A stretch of 64,000 bases of DNA from JBDWFY01 sp964291365 (GCA_964291365.2 OZ220020.1:1116001-1180000); one strand, 5' to 3'. Counted from the first letter of the stretch, positions 1-9,075 are shown. The notes: generated by a model not told the origin, from the letters alone. Translations and numbers: made by a program.

Positions 1-1
1 C

Positions 2-1027
2 CGGCACAAAATTCACTTTGATAATCTCACTCCACTTTACCCTGAAGAACGATTTAAGTTGGAAGTAGAAGATCCAACCGTAAAAGATCTTTCGGTGCGG
101 GTTATTGATATTGTCTCTCCATTAGGTAAAGGACAACGTGCATTAATTACCTCACCACCTCGAGCTGGTAAAACAGTTTTTTTACAGAATATTGCTAAGT
201 CAATCACGAAAAACCATCCAGATTGTATTTTGATGGTCTTGTTGATTGATGAGCGTCCAGAAGAAGTGACGGATATGCAACGTACTGTTAAAGGTGAAGT
301 AATCTCTTCTACATTTGATGAACCGGCAGCGCGCCATGTTCAAGTTGCTGAAATGGTAATTGAAAAAGCCAAAAGATTAGTGGAATTTGGTAATGATGTT
401 GTTATATTGCTTGATTCAATTACACGATTGGGTCGTGCATATAACACTGTTGTTCCATCATCTGGTAAAGTTTTAACTGGTGGTGTTGATGCAAATGCAT
501 TGCAACGACCAAAACGATTTTTTGGTGCCGCTCGAAATATTGAAGGTGGCGGTTCATTATCTATTATTGCCACAGCATTGATAGATACTGGTAGCCGAAT
601 GGATGAAGTTATTTTTGAAGAATTTAAAGGAACCGGTAACGCTGAATTGATATTGGATCGAAAACTTGCCGATAAACGTGTATTTCCAGCCATTGATATT
701 CAACGTTCGGGTACGCGTAAGGAAGAATTGTTAGTAGAACCGGAAGACTTGAAGAAAGTTTATCTACTCCGTAGGTTATTGACCCAGATGAATACAGTCG
801 AAGCTAGCGAATTCTTATTGGAGAAGCTGCGTAGTTCAAAAAATAATGTAGAGTTTTTTGATTCAATGTCCACTCCGAATAAGTTAGCAGCTGCTGGAGC
901 AAGTTCAACACGACAACGTTCAAGTAGTCGAGGAGATGGAGTACGTGATAAAAATGATGATGTCTTGAGTATGTCACCACAAGTTTCGACAAGAAGACGT
1001 TCAATAAGTCGTGATAATAGCTCGTAA
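2..1027 (+). CDS. rho: Transcription termination factor Rho (C-terminal 341 residues; 5' end outside window)
   Basis: RNA-dependent hexameric helicase-ATPase that ends transcription at Rho-dependent sites. The reading frame is open from base 2, and the residues before the first internal start codon (position 59) still match Rho, ending in the segment PLYPEERFKLE, so the gene enters from the left edge. Visible are the Walker A loop (PPRAGKT), the LLIDERPEEVTDM ATPase strand, the Q-loop around GGVDANAL and the GTGNAEL segment. After the usual end near FFDSM the protein carries an extra tail of about 45 residues rich in Ser and Arg. A hairpin terminator follows. In many Alphaproteobacteria rho lies close to the replication origin, which agrees with parAB a few kilobases away. 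Confidence 0.97.
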   Translation, partial: RHKIHFDNLTPLYPEERFKLEVEDPTVKDLSVRVIDIVSPLGKGQRALITSPPRAGKTVFLQNIAKSITKNHPDCILMVLLIDERPEEVTDMQRTVKGEVISSTFDEPAARHVQVAEMVIEKAKRLVEFGNDVVILLDSITRLGRAYNTVVPSSGKVLTGGVDANALQRPKRFFGAARNIEGGGSLSIIATALIDTGSRMDEVIFEEFKGTGNAELILDRKLADKRVFPAIDIQRSGTRKEELLVEPEDLKKVYLLRRLLTQMNTVEASEFLLEKLRSSKNNVEFFDSMSTPNKLAAAGASSTRQRSSSRGDGVRDKNDDVLSMSPQVSTRRRSISRDNSS

Positions 1028-1084
1028 GTAATTGAGTAACAGAACTTAATTTGGCAATAATAACTAAGTTCGTATTAAGCATGG

Positions 1085-1113
1085 TGGCATCTGTTCTTGG
1101 ATGCCATTTTTTT
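1085..1113 (+). terminator. Rho-independent terminator after rho
   Basis: Perfect 7-bp stem TGGCATC / GATGCCA with an 8-nt loop, directly followed by seven T. It lies 57 bases after the rho stop codon. A degenerate copy exists near 2710 as part of a duplicated segment. Confidence 0.85.
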
Positions 1114-1249
1114 ATGAATAAACTAATGCCAATTCATTCACTTCAACCAAGGCTTTTGTAAGACATATTTTTGTTTAATTTTTTTAACGCACATTGATTG
1201 ACCCTTAATGAATATTTCCATGCTTCCATCAGTTAATTTTGGCATTGAT

Positions 1250-1408
1250 TTAAGTATAAAATTTACCTCGATAGACCTCAAATCCTTCAAGCACGCGCGA
1301 TTTCGCAGCAAAATTATCTAGGTGGAAAATTTTGTTTCGCGGAGCCGTGATATAAATTTGTGTGAGGTGATCAAATCTCGCTACGGGTCCAAAATCAAGA
1401 TTGGTATT
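1250..1408 (-). pseudogene. Short coding-like remnant, family unknown
   Basis: Between rho and the next gene about 650 bases lack an intact gene. On the minus strand one frame stays open for 53 codons, bounded by TAA on both sides, with protein-like composition (GPVARFDHLTQIYI, then FAAKSRVLEGFEVYRG). Reading through the upstream stop continues with a plausible RVASGFY segment. There is no start codon or ribosome binding site. I do not recognise the family. It is probably the decayed piece of a gene, but chance openness cannot be excluded. Confidence 0.3.
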
Positions 1409-1621
1409 TTAATAGAACCCAGAAGCGACTCGGATGTGTGCTTCTTTGATTAGCGGTATTTTTTATCAATCAGATTGGAGTAATCAAAGTTTCAAGTACA
1501 ACGGGAGAAAACGCATATATTAAAATAGGTTGCAAATTAAAAATATAAAACTATAATGCAAAAATAGTATCCTGAATATTTTTATAATTAAGTGAAAATT
1601 CACGTAATCAGGGGGCTTAAT

Positions 1622-1953
1622 ATGAAACTAATACAAGTAAAAAAGGATACAAATAAATAGGTTTTAAAGAAGCTAAGAGATGGTTGTTTGATGGTTTGTT
1701 GAATAGAAAGTTCGAGCATTATGAAGATCGACCAATTATTTGGTTGAAAAACAAATTGTTTATACGGGAAGTTAGTGTTGATTTTGTACTAGACAAAGTT
1801 AAAAGATGTACTGGGGATGATCATGATACTGAACTAGGTTGCGAATTGGCAGATGATAATTGTATGCATATATTTAAAAAAGAAGGTTGGTATATTAAAT
1901 TTTTTCTTTCAAAGGGTGTAGTTCACATCGTCAGTGTTCATAAGGATGACTAA
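1622..1953 (+). pseudogene. Small toxin-like protein, apparently frameshifted near its start
   Basis: An ATG at 1622 sits 7 bases after a strong AGGGGG ribosome binding site and encodes MKLIQVKKDTNK, then TAG. One frame over, from 1657, the reading frame continues as GFKEARRWLFDGLLNRKFEHYED and runs 90 further residues to 1953 (ending WYIKFFLSKGVVHIVSVHKDD). A missing base near 1658 would join the two into one protein of about 110 residues. Small size, the final beta-rich WYIKFF...VVHIVSVH segment and overlap with a following CxxC zinc-ribbon gene resemble MqsR/MqsA-like or RelE-like toxin-antitoxin pairs, but no family is recognised with certainty. If translated from the TTG at 1684 it would lack its N terminus. 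Confidence 0.5.
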
Positions 1954-2302
1954 CATGTATAATTACTGGGAAGGTGCAAAGAGTTCCTCACCTTGTGCTT
2001 GTTGTAATAAAATAGTTTCTGCAACCCTCACAAAAGAGACATTGTCATTATGTGAGGGATTAGAAGAAGCTGAGGGTGCATTAGTTCGTATTTGTGATGA
2101 ATGTGGTAACATAGTGTCAACCCCCCATCGGTCAGTTGCACCGATACAGGATGCAATCAAAAGACTAATTGAATCAGGAGGTGTGTCAGATTCAAGCGAG
2201 ATAACTATAGAGTTAAAATCTATTGTGGATCGGAAAGAAGGATTTGAAAGAGAATCTAGACTAAAGCCCCAAGAGGAATATCCGTTGATGGTTGCTGAAT
2301 AA
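1946..2302 (+). CDS. Small zinc-ribbon protein, possible antitoxin partner
   Basis: About 118 residues from the ATG at 1946 (115 from the alternative ATG at 1955), overlapping or abutting the end of the upstream toxin-like gene, which implies translational coupling. Two knuckles, CACC and CDEC, about 35 residues apart, suggest one zinc-binding ribbon like the N-terminal domain of MqsA/YgiT-type antitoxins. The rest is acidic and helical, and no helix-turn-helix is evident, so DNA binding is not shown. A degenerate second copy follows at about 2410. Function is unknown; the pairing is the main clue. Confidence 0.55.
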   Translation: MTNMYNYWEGAKSSSPCACCNKIVSATLTKETLSLCEGLEEAEGALVRICDECGNIVSTPHRSVAPIQDAIKRLIESGGVSDSSEITIELKSIVDRKEGFERESRLKPQEEYPLMVAE

Positions 2303-2409
2303 GGTTGGTATTTAGTCTGTAGCTTAATTGCAAGTTAGAAATTTTAATGGCGGGAACAGACTGGGATGTCACTTGCTTGTTAGGTGGACTATGTTAAGGT
2401 GCAGTTAGA

Positions 2410-2545
2410 GCATTTATACATGAGGATGAATATTATGATTGGTTACGAAGAGAGGAAAATGTACGTTTGTTTGTATCCATTGTGAAAAAAACGTTCCAGA
2501 AACCCTTAAAAATGAGACATTATCATTATTGAGGGCTTATAACAC
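2410..2545 (+). pseudogene. Decayed second copy of the zinc-ribbon gene
   Basis: The frame from about 2463 reads TFVCIHCEKNVPETLKNETLSLL, which aligns with SSPCACCNKIVSATLTKETLSLC of the intact neighbour, including both cysteines of the first knuckle and the ETLSL motif. Upstream, EDEYYDW resembles the start of the same protein. The copy lacks the second knuckle and runs directly into a copy of the rho 3' end, so it is a truncated remnant. Confidence 0.6.
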
Positions 2546-2548
2546 AAT

Positions 2549-2735
2549 AACGTTCAAGAAGTTGAGGAGATGGAGCACGTGATCAAAATGATGATGTCTT
2601 GAGTACGTCACCACAAGTTTCTACAAGAAGATGTTCAATAAGTCGTGATAATAGCTAAAGTATCTGTACTTAATTAAGCAAAAATAGCTAAGTTTGTATT
2701 AAACACAGTGGCATCTGAAAACAGATACCGCTTTT
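2549..2735 (+). repeat. Duplicate of the 3' end of rho plus its terminator region
   Basis: The segment from 2551 matches rho from 917 at an offset of 1634 bases and covers the Ser/Arg-rich tail codons, with scattered substitutions, to the stop region. The following intergenic DNA also matches, including TTAAACACAGTGGCATCTG against TTAAGCATGGTGGCATCTG. The copied terminator (2710-2735) has changed sequence but still folds as GGCATCTG - AAAA - CAGATACC before CTTTT. It has no coding role now. Confidence 0.8.
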
Positions 2736-2767
2736 AATTTGACTTAATGTCAAACTTATCATCTACA

Positions 2768-4792
2768 TCAGGCAAATTGTTTCAGTGTTGTTTTAAGTTC
2801 TTCTATAGTTGTGATGGGCAAAAGACATCGTTGTTGTGGACAAATGTAAACAGTTGGAGTGTTTGGTTCAAATTCTTTGTTTTTTGCCGGATGGTTTCTT
2901 GGTAGATCAGCAGTATTTGAAATTACAGAGACGACAAAATTAGGATTAGGAATTGAACGAATATAAGCCAACAATTCAAATTGTTTTTCAGAATTTGGAC
3001 CAACAATTACAACTGAAATTACATTTTCAGCAAACTCGAATGCACTTACTAAAGTTACACAATTGAATAAGTAAATTGGGATGTATGCGTTAAAAGCATT
3101 GATAATTTCATCATAAAGTGTTTTATATCTTTCATTACCGGTGTATAAATATAATCGAACTAATTCAATTGCGAGTAACCCATTTGGATTTGGAGTAGAA
3201 TCATCTAAACCAGATTTTGGTCGAAAAATAATGTCATCTGCTTCTTTCATTGTGAAATAGAACCCCCCGTCTTTTTCATCATGAAAATTTTGTTGGATTT
3301 GTTCCACTATTTCTTCTGCTTCAGTAATATATTTTGTGTCAAAGTCCAATTCGTATAATGCCAAAGATGCATGAACCATCGCACTAAAGTCAGCTAAATT
3401 TCCTGGAAAAACAAGCTTTCCATTTCGCCAAGAGTGTCCAAATTTATTATCGATTTTCATTTTTTGGTGGATAAAATCAAATGCACTTATTGCTAATTTC
3501 TTAGTTTTTTCTGATTCAATTCCAGCAATTGATAATCTTGCCAACGCCGCAATAGTATAGCCATTCCAGTCAGTTAGAATTTTATCATCCAATCCTGGTG
3601 GAATGCGGGTCTTTTGTACTTTATGCAATATTAAACGTTCTTTATCAAGATTACTAGCAATTGTATCAAACTCTGGTCCAATAGAATTTAGTCGATTTAA
3701 AATTGTTTTACCTTCCCAATTTCCGTCGGCGCGAACATCATAAATTTTCTTAAACTCATCCAATTGTTCTTTCTCAAGTAAGTGATTAACCTCAGTTTCT
3801 TGCCAAACATAATATTTTCCTTCTTCACCTTCTGAATCCGCATCCAGACTAGTAGAAAAACCGTTATCTTTGGTTAGCATTTCATTGTCGAGCCAATCTA
3901 ATGTTTCTAAAATTCTTGTTTTAAATAAATCATTGCCGGTGTATTGGTAAGCACACAACATTAAATCAAAAAATTGAGCATTATCGCATAACATTTTTTC
4001 AAAATGTGGGACCAGCCATTTATCATCAACGCTATATCGTGATAACCCCCCACCAAGATGGTCATAAATTCCACCTTGACATATATTTTCTAGAGTGGTC
4101 AGTACAGTTTGTTTTATTGGAATTTGTGAATAATTATATGATGCTCTCCACAAAAATTTTAATACTGGAAATTCAGGAAATTTCGGTGCACCCTTACGAC
4201 CGCCACATTCTAGATCCATTGCTTCAGTACAAATTTTGTTGACAATTCGCTCAACCATTTGGGTTGATATCTTAAAATTATTTTCTGGTTGAGCCTGTAA
4301 AAAAGCTATGAATTTGTCATTATTCTCATAAAATTGTTTTGGATCTTCTTGATAAAGTTTGGCAAAATGATGAAGAATTGAAATAAATCCAGGTTGACCA
4401 CGATAATCCATCTTTGGAAAATAAGTACCACCCCAAATTGGTTTACCATGTGGGTTAAGAAACATGGTTAATGGCCAACCACCATGTTGACCCATTTCTA
4501 CCAGGGCTTTCATATAGATTTGATCGATATCTGGACGTTCTTCACGATCAACTTTAATGCTAATAAAGTTTTCATTCATAACATTGGCAACTTCATCGTC
4601 CTCAAAACATTCATGGGCCATTACATGACACCAATGACATGCGGCATATCCAATTGAAAGTAGAATGAGTTTATTTTCTTGTTGTGCGAATTTAAGCGTT
4701 TCCGAATTCCAAGGATGCCAGTGTACAGGATTGTCTTGGTGTTGGAGAAGATATGGACTTGTCTCTTTTGACATTAAATTTTTTGATTGCAT
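2768..4792 (-). CDS. Thioredoxin-domain protein of the YyaL / DUF255 family
   Basis: 674 residues, the normal length for this family. The N-terminal 150 residues form the thioredoxin-like domain that starts SPYLLQHQDNPVHW and carries the redox motif CHWCH (Cys52 and Cys55), followed by the family hallmark KVDREERPDID. The remainder is the alpha/alpha-barrel region similar to six-hairpin glycosidases, with segments such as HFEKMLCDNAQ and LTDWNGY. Biochemical function of the family is not established; a redox or sugar-related role has been proposed from the domains. It is transcribed away from mnmE, with a short shared upstream region. Confidence 0.93.
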   Translation of the reverse strand: MQSKNLMSKETSPYLLQHQDNPVHWHPWNSETLKFAQQENKLILLSIGYAACHWCHVMAHECFEDDEVANVMNENFISIKVDREERPDIDQIYMKALVEMGQHGGWPLTMFLNPHGKPIWGGTYFPKMDYRGQPGFISILHHFAKLYQEDPKQFYENNDKFIAFLQAQPENNFKISTQMVERIVNKICTEAMDLECGGRKGAPKFPEFPVLKFLWRASYNYSQIPIKQTVLTTLENICQGGIYDHLGGGLSRYSVDDKWLVPHFEKMLCDNAQFFDLMLCAYQYTGNDLFKTRILETLDWLDNEMLTKDNGFSTSLDADSEGEEGKYYVWQETEVNHLLEKEQLDEFKKIYDVRADGNWEGKTILNRLNSIGPEFDTIASNLDKERLILHKVQKTRIPPGLDDKILTDWNGYTIAALARLSIAGIESEKTKKLAISAFDFIHQKMKIDNKFGHSWRNGKLVFPGNLADFSAMVHASLALYELDFDTKYITEAEEIVEQIQQNFHDEKDGGFYFTMKEADDIIFRPKSGLDDSTPNPNGLLAIELVRLYLYTGNERYKTLYDEIINAFNAYIPIYLFNCVTLVSAFEFAENVISVVIVGPNSEKQFELLAYIRSIPNPNFVVSVISNTADLPRNHPAKNKEFEPNTPTVYICPQQRCLLPITTIEELKTTLKQFA

Positions 4793-4880
4793 GTGGAATA
4801 CCTGATATGTTTTAGTGTTGGATTAGTTTATACTATTGATTTATTCATGTCATTTAAATTATTCAAGAAGTTGGTTGACA

Positions 4881-6227
4881 ATGCAAGATACAATTTTCGC
4901 ACTTTCGAGTGGAAAACCACCCTCTGGTATAGCCGTAATTAGAATATCAGGGTCAAAGTGCCAAGAGATTCTGGAAAAAATGTGTGAAAAGGTACCTGTT
5001 TCACGTGAAACAGCTTTGTCTAAAATCCATCATCCTATCACCGGTGAAATTTTAGATGAAGGGTTGGTTTTGTGGTTTCAAAAGCCAGCAAGTTTTACTG
5101 GAGATGATATAGTGGAGTTTCATGTACATGGTGGTCGCGCGGTAGTGCAAGCAGTTTTAGATGCATTGTTGGCTATAGAAGGATTAAGGTTAGCAGAACC
5201 AGGTGAATTTACATATCGAGCCTTTGAAGCTGGAAAATTAGATATTACAACGGTTGAAGGGTTAGCAGATTTAATTTCAGCTGACACCGAATTTCAGCGA
5301 AAACAAGCAATCAAACATGTTGCTGGTGATCTATATAAATTATGCGAAAAGTGGCGATCAGAACTAATTCGATGTCGAGCATTGATTGAATCTGAATTAG
5401 ATTTTTCTGAAGAAGAAGATACTCCTGATTCGTCTTTTAACTTAATTGAACCTATTCTTCGACAGTTAGCAGAGGAGCTGAATTTTCAAATTACAAAAAG
5501 TCAATCTGCGGAAAAATTAAGAGATGGTTTAAAGATTGTGATTCTTGGAGAGCCAAATGCTGGAAAATCTACACTATTAAATCGAATTGCGAATCGAGAT
5601 GTCGCTATTGTAACGGACGAAGAAGGCACGACGCGAGATATTCTTACAATTCATATGGACTTGAAAGGTTATCCTGCAACCATTATGGATACTGCTGGGA
5701 TAAGAGAGACTAGTGGAAAAGTTGAAGTAGAAGGAATAAGAAGGGCTATAGAACAGGCAAAGGAGGCTGATTTGATACTTGAAATAGTTGATTTGTCAAA
5801 AAAAGTAAAGAATTCAAAATTCAAAAATAAGTTTGGTGATATTCCAGTTTGGATGCTCTTTAATAAAGCAGATCTTAAAATTAGTCTAACTGAAATTGAA
5901 GAAATAGGGGAAAAGACTTTGAATTCATTTTTAATTTCGGCAAAAACTGGTTTAGGAATAGCTGAATTAATTAGATCGTTGACAACCTTTTGTGGTGAAT
6001 ACTGGACTGGTACAGAGAGTACAATCGTAAATCGAACTAGACACCGAAGATTATTAGAAACCGCTGTTAATTCAATCAACCGAGTTTTAAACAAAAAGGA
6101 ATTACCAATTGAGTTACATGCTGAAGAGTTGCGGTCAGCTTCGGATGAAATTGGAAGGATTACTGGAAAAGTACAAACCGAAGAGCTTTTGGATGTAATC
6201 TTTAGTGAATTTTGTGTTGGAAAATAA
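4881..6227 (+). CDS. mnmE: tRNA uridine-5-carboxymethylaminomethyl modification GTPase MnmE
   Basis: 448 residues if started at the ATG at 4881 (MQDTIFALSSGKPPSG), the usual N terminus; an upstream TTG would add 15 unlikely residues. MnmE with MnmG modifies the wobble uridine of several tRNAs. The N-terminal folate-binding domain is followed by a G domain with GEPNAGKST, DTAGI and NKAD motifs, and the protein ends in FCVGK, matching the conserved terminal CxGK cysteine. The codons for Val-Ser-Arg-Glu-Thr near residue 40 contain a perfect parS palindrome. Its partner mnmG lies downstream after an inserted ankyrin gene. Confidence 0.97.
   Translation: MQDTIFALSSGKPPSGIAVIRISGSKCQEILEKMCEKVPVSRETALSKIHHPITGEILDEGLVLWFQKPASFTGDDIVEFHVHGGRAVVQAVLDALLAIEGLRLAEPGEFTYRAFEAGKLDITTVEGLADLISADTEFQRKQAIKHVAGDLYKLCEKWRSELIRCRALIESELDFSEEEDTPDSSFNLIEPILRQLAEELNFQITKSQSAEKLRDGLKIVILGEPNAGKSTLLNRIANRDVAIVTDEEGTTRDILTIHMDLKGYPATIMDTAGIRETSGKVEVEGIRRAIEQAKEADLILEIVDLSKKVKNSKFKNKFGDIPVWMLFNKADLKISLTEIEEIGEKTLNSFLISAKTGLGIAELIRSLTTFCGEYWTGTESTIVNRTRHRRLLETAVNSINRVLNKKELPIELHAEELRSASDEIGRITGKVQTEELLDVIFSEFCVGK
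4997..5012. promoter_or_regulatory. parS centromere site 1 (inside mnmE)
   Basis: Perfect 16-bp palindrome TGTTTCACGTGAAACA, the widely conserved ParB loading sequence. It lies inside mnmE codons, about 4.7 kb upstream of parA. Confidence 0.9.
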
Positions 6228-6270
6228 GTTGGTTGTAAGTTTTTTTAAAGAGCATAGAATTAATTTTAGG

Positions 6271-6286
6271 TGTTTCACGTGAAACA
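6271..6286. promoter_or_regulatory. parS centromere site 2
   Basis: Second perfect copy of TGTTTCACGTGAAACA, in the short gap between the mnmE stop and the end of the convergent ankyrin-repeat gene. Confidence 0.92.
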
Positions 6287-6298
6287 TTGTTGAAATTT

Positions 6299-7042
6299 TC
6301 ATTTTGCACCCAGTGCAATTAATAATTCTACAGTTTCATTTTTGTTTCTATCAGTGGCATGATTTAATGCAGATCTACCATTGTTATCAACTGCATTTAT
6401 TTCAGCTCCTTCTGAAATTAAGTATTTTACAGTTTCAGTATGCCCCGCGTTTGCAGCTGAAATTAGAGCAGTCCAACCTGATTTATCATAAGCATTGATA
6501 TCCATTCCATTTGCAATTAAGAATTTTATTGTTGGTAGATGCCCTCCTACCGATGCCCACATTAATGCTGTTGTGTTTTCAATATCCGTTTGATTGATAT
6601 CTATCTTCTTATCTATTAGATATTTGACTGTATCGGTATGACCACCAGCAGAAGCCTCAATTAATGCGGTTTTACCATAATTATCTGCATCATTGATATT
6701 TGCCCCGTTGATGAGTAATAGATCTAATGTTTGTGTTTCTCCAAATCTAGCCGCCCATAATAACGCGGTCATTCCATGATGGTTAATTGATTTGATATTA
6801 GCTCCATTCAAAATTAAAAGTTCAATTAATTCTATTTGTCCTTTATACGATGCTTTCATTAATGCGGTATTACCAAATTCATCACTGGAATTGACATCAA
6901 TTCCTTCGTTAATTAATGTTTTAACAGCTCTGAGATCACCACTATCTACAACTTTAAACCAATCGGTACTTTGTGCGAGAACTGGTGAAAAATTTAAACT
7001 TAAAATACAAAATATTAGGATTACTATATATTTCACTGTCAT
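6299..7042 (-). CDS. Secreted ankyrin-repeat protein
   Basis: 247 residues. The first 24 form a signal peptide (hydrophobic core, cleavage after PVLAQ), so the protein is probably periplasmic or exported. The rest is about six ankyrin repeats of 33 residues with the pattern NxxDxxGxTALMxAxxxGHxxxVKxLIxxGA, for example NYGKTALIEASAGGHTDTVKYL. Such repeats bind other proteins; the partner is unknown. It is encoded against the surrounding operon direction and bracketed by parS sites 2 and 3, and so looks like an insertion into an otherwise conserved mnmE-mnmG neighbourhood. Confidence 0.88.
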   Translation of the reverse strand: MTVKYIVILIFCILSLNFSPVLAQSTDWFKVVDSGDLRAVKTLINEGIDVNSSDEFGNTALMKASYKGQIELIELLILNGANIKSINHHGMTALLWAARFGETQTLDLLLINGANINDADNYGKTALIEASAGGHTDTVKYLIDKKIDINQTDIENTTALMWASVGGHLPTIKFLIANGMDINAYDKSGWTALISAANAGHTETVKYLISEGAEINAVDNNGRSALNHATDRNKNETVELLIALGAK

Positions 7043-7062
7043 TAACCATTCAAGTTGTAATG

Positions 7063-7078
7063 TGTTTCACGTGAAACA
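7063..7078. promoter_or_regulatory. parS centromere site 3
   Basis: Third perfect TGTTTCACGTGAAACA, just upstream of the ankyrin-repeat gene and about 110 bases before mnmG. Confidence 0.92.
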
Positions 7079-7191
7079 TGTAAATTTATTTGATTATATT
7101 ATGTGTTAAGATAATTTCAAAATATAGCTTGAAAAATATAAGTGAGTTTCTTATTTTAATAGCTAAAGAAAAATTAAAATAATTTTGAATT

Positions 7192-9072
7192 ATGCAGAAT
7201 AAATTTGATGTTATCGTCATAGGTGGTGGGCATGCTGGATGTGAAGCAGCTACCGCGGCCGCTAGACTTAATGCTAAAACAGCATTGGTTACGATGTCTA
7301 ATTCAACAATCGGAGTAATGTCTTGTAATCCTGCAATTGGAGGACTTGGTAAGGGACATTTAGTTCGCGAAATTGATGCGTTAGGTGGCGTAATGGGTCA
7401 GGTAATTGATGTTGCTGGGATCCAATTCCGTATGCTTAATCGTAGAAAAGGACCAGCTGTTCGAGGACCACGGGCACAAGCAGATCGAAAAATCTATCGT
7501 GAAACAATGCAAACAAAATTGAAAGATTACGACAATTTGACTATTATTGAAGCGGAAGCATTTGATATTTCTGTTGATAAAAATAAGCACATAAATGGTG
7601 TTTTCACAAAAAATGGTGATTTAATTCAAGCTGGTGCAGTAGTATTAACAACAGGTACATTTTTACGTGGATTGATTCATATCGGTGAGAAAAAGATTTC
7701 AGCTGGAAGAATGGGAGAAGATCCTTCTGTTGGATTATCAAATACTTTAGAATCTTTTGGTTTTACTTTAGGAAGATTGAAAACAGGTACACCAGCACGA
7801 TTAGATGGAAAAACAATTGATTGGAAATGTCTTGAGGAACAACCAGGTGATGACGAACCAATTCCGTTTTCATACTTAACAGATAAGATTACAACGCCAC
7901 AAATATCTTGTCATATCACAAGAACGAATGACAATACTCATAAAGTTATTGACGATAATTTATCACGTTCCGCAATGTATTCTGGCGAAATAAGCGGACA
8001 AGGTCCGCGCTATTGTCCTTCAATTGAGGATAAAATAGTCAAATTTGGCGAACGTGACGGTCATCAAATATTTTTAGAACCAGAAGGATTGGATGATGAT
8101 ACAATCTATCCAAATGGGATTTCTACATCATTACCAGAAGAAGTACAAGTTGAATTTATCAAGACGATTCGTGGACTTGAAAACGCGAAAATAAAGCAAT
8201 TTGGTTATGCAATTGAATATGATCATATTAATCCACGTGAACTAGAACCAACATTAGAAACGAAAAGAATCAATGGTTTGTTTCTTGCTGGCCAAATAAA
8301 TGGTACGACAGGTTATGAAGAGGCAGGAGCACAGGGTTTACTCGCCGGATTGAATGCAGCTCTCTTAACTGGTAATTCAGATCAGATTACTATTAGTCGT
8401 GCTGATGGATATATTGGAGTGATGATTGATGACTTAACGACTAGAGGAGTCACAGAGCCCTATCGGATGTTTACATCAAGAGCAGAGTATAGATTGAAAT
8501 TACGCGCGGATAATGCAGATATACGATTGACGCCACTTGGAATTAAACTCAATTGTATTAGTGGTGAACGTCTGCATGTATTTGAAAATAAGGTTAAAGA
8601 ATTAGATGAAATTCAGAAGTTATTAACATCACTTGTAATAACCCCAACACAAGCAACTGAACGGGGATACTATATTAATCAAGATGGTGTACGTCGTTCA
8701 GCGTTTGAATTGTTATCTTATCCAAAGATGGAGATAACAAAAATTAAGAAGTTGTTTCCGGAATTAAATGAAATTCGAGAAGATCTGATAGAACAGATCA
8801 AGATTGATTCAGTCTATTCCGTATACATGAAGCGTCAAGAAGCTGACATTATTGCGTTGAAACGGGACGAAGCCCGCCTCATACCCCCAGACTTTAATTT
8901 CAGTTTAATTTCGGGACTTTCAAATGAAGTTTGCCAAAAACTAAGTGAGCATCGACCTTCAACTATTGCACATGCGGCCAAGATAGATGGGATAACGCCA
9001 GCGGCGTTAACTTTGATTTTGGCAAATTTGCGACAAAGAGAATCGAGTCAAATTGAAAAAGATGCCGCTTAA
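7192..9072 (+). CDS. mnmG: tRNA uridine-5-carboxymethylaminomethyl modification enzyme MnmG (GidA)
   Basis: 626 residues, full length. FAD-binding partner of MnmE in wobble-uridine modification of tRNA. The N-terminal dinucleotide fold IGGGHAGCEAA (about residues 10-20) is followed by the strongly conserved CNPAIGGLGKGHLVREIDALGG block, the RMLNRRKGPAVRGPRAQADR block, and later LFLAGQINGTTGYEEAGAQG. The start ATG follows long AT-rich DNA without an obvious strong ribosome binding site, but the N terminus matches the family. rsmG follows after 3 bases, so the two are co-transcribed. Confidence 0.98.
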   Translation: MQNKFDVIVIGGGHAGCEAATAAARLNAKTALVTMSNSTIGVMSCNPAIGGLGKGHLVREIDALGGVMGQVIDVAGIQFRMLNRRKGPAVRGPRAQADRKIYRETMQTKLKDYDNLTIIEAEAFDISVDKNKHINGVFTKNGDLIQAGAVVLTTGTFLRGLIHIGEKKISAGRMGEDPSVGLSNTLESFGFTLGRLKTGTPARLDGKTIDWKCLEEQPGDDEPIPFSYLTDKITTPQISCHITRTNDNTHKVIDDNLSRSAMYSGEISGQGPRYCPSIEDKIVKFGERDGHQIFLEPEGLDDDTIYPNGISTSLPEEVQVEFIKTIRGLENAKIKQFGYAIEYDHINPRELEPTLETKRINGLFLAGQINGTTGYEEAGAQGLLAGLNAALLTGNSDQITISRADGYIGVMIDDLTTRGVTEPYRMFTSRAEYRLKLRADNADIRLTPLGIKLNCISGERLHVFENKVKELDEIQKLLTSLVITPTQATERGYYINQDGVRRSAFELLSYPKMEITKIKKLFPELNEIREDLIEQIKIDSVYSVYMKRQEADIIALKRDEARLIPPDFNFSLISGLSNEVCQKLSEHRPSTIAHAAKIDGITPAALTLILANLRQRESSQIEKDAA

Positions 9073-9075
9073 TAA

